Shown one piece after another: positions 63,627 through 64,000 of a stretch of 64,000 bases of DNA. This DNA is from Porphyra umbilicalis (Eukaryota > Rhodophyta > Bangiophyceae > Bangiales > Bangiaceae): contig KV918776.1 of assembly GCA_002049455.2 (NCBI GenBank), positions 186,001 through 250,000 on the forward strand, given 5' to 3'. Both the position numbers and the translations under genes were made by a program. The notes under the pieces were generated by a model that was not told the DNA's origin, searched no databases, and saw nothing but the letters and a program-made list of their open reading frames with translations. Numbering within the stretch: the first letter of the stretch is position 1; each line of letters begins with the position of its first letter.

Positions 63627-64000
63627 GTCGGGCGGGCGTGACAGAGCAGTCTAGGCGTCGCGCCGACTCGCGGTAGGCACTGCACCAAGACCGAAGCAGA
63701 AAGTGCGGCGCACGGACGAGGGAAGATCCAGCGCAAGGGACAATTGAGCGCCACCAACACATCCATCAAAATTGACTGACAATATTTTTACCGATCTTGG
63801 TTTGTCTTTTGTCAGCGAACCTTTGTCGGAAACTTGTACCGACTTGGATTTTCAAGTATGCGGTCGCTGTCTTTCACGCGGATCCGTGGCTGCCTATTGG
63901 TCACCTTCCGGTAGCATTGCAAAATGTGCGGTCAGAATCCTGTTCTGTGTCGGTCGAGGCCCTTCCGTCTGCCCCCCCTCTCACGGGTTGCTGCCGCCGT
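63627..64000. other. 5' flank of the helicase gene
   Basis: An AT-richer stretch (63760-63850) follows GC-rich DNA. No TATA box or further gene is evident before the window ends. Confidence 0.45.

Overview
The window is nuclear DNA from a GC-rich eukaryote. Five transcription units carry short spliceosomal-type introns of 161-269 bp with GTAAGT, GTACGT, GTATGT or GTATGG donors. Recognisable genes are eukaryotic: elongation factor 2 (eEF2) with its diphthamide histidine, and a UBA/RWD-domain DExH RNA helicase. Extreme GC, Ala/Gly/Pro/Arg-rich proteins, long G or C runs and very few introns would fit a bangiophyte red alga (Porphyra/Pyropia type). That assignment is inference from style, not from a database match.

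Layout. 0-4.5 kb: a decayed acidic ORF, GC-rich low-complexity DNA and a broken Ty1/copia element lacking reverse transcriptase. 4.4-7.4 kb: a palindrome, a 131-bp TA-flanked MITE and the left arm of a 391-bp inverted repeat. 7.4-15.7 kb: the DNA between the two arms of that repeat, with decayed ORFs, a Tc1/IS630-type transposase carrying two stops, a Cys/His-cluster gene with an intron, and a 400-bp foldback element. 16.1-18.9 kb: a 2.74-kb hAT-like element with an 8-bp target duplication and GC-rich cargo. 19.4-24.8 kb: a region bracketed by ~215-bp inverted arms, full of G/C runs. 24.8-28.6 kb: minisatellites and two strong hairpins. 28.6-31.4 kb: a PIF/Harbinger element with an intact transposase, cut by a single N at 31381.

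33.3-39.1 kb is a host-gene island: a secreted PKD/IPT/glucose-sorbosone-dehydrogenase-like protein (+) converges on eEF2 (-). 39.5-42.5 kb: a 3.0-kb pogo-like element with CAGT ends and TA duplications, 415 bp upstream of the eEF2 start. 43-54.5 kb: a zinc-knuckle gene, a second Tc1/IS630-type pseudogene, a probable two-ORF Harbinger element, a hypothetical ORF and a broken CACTA/Tnp2-type transposase. 56.3-63.6 kb is a second host island: a secreted DOMON protein (+) converging on the large DExH helicase (-).

Host genes are few and mostly secretion or translation related. Most of the window is transposon debris of at least six superfamilies (copia, Tc1/IS630, PIF/Harbinger, pogo, hAT-like, CACTA/Tnp2). 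Two patterns stand out. Three unrelated genes are each one C short in a C/G homopolymer, which suggests systematic assembly undercounting. Three DNA-transposon pseudogenes are inactivated by in-frame stop codons with no frameshift I can detect. I see no rRNA or tRNA genes and no CRISPR array.
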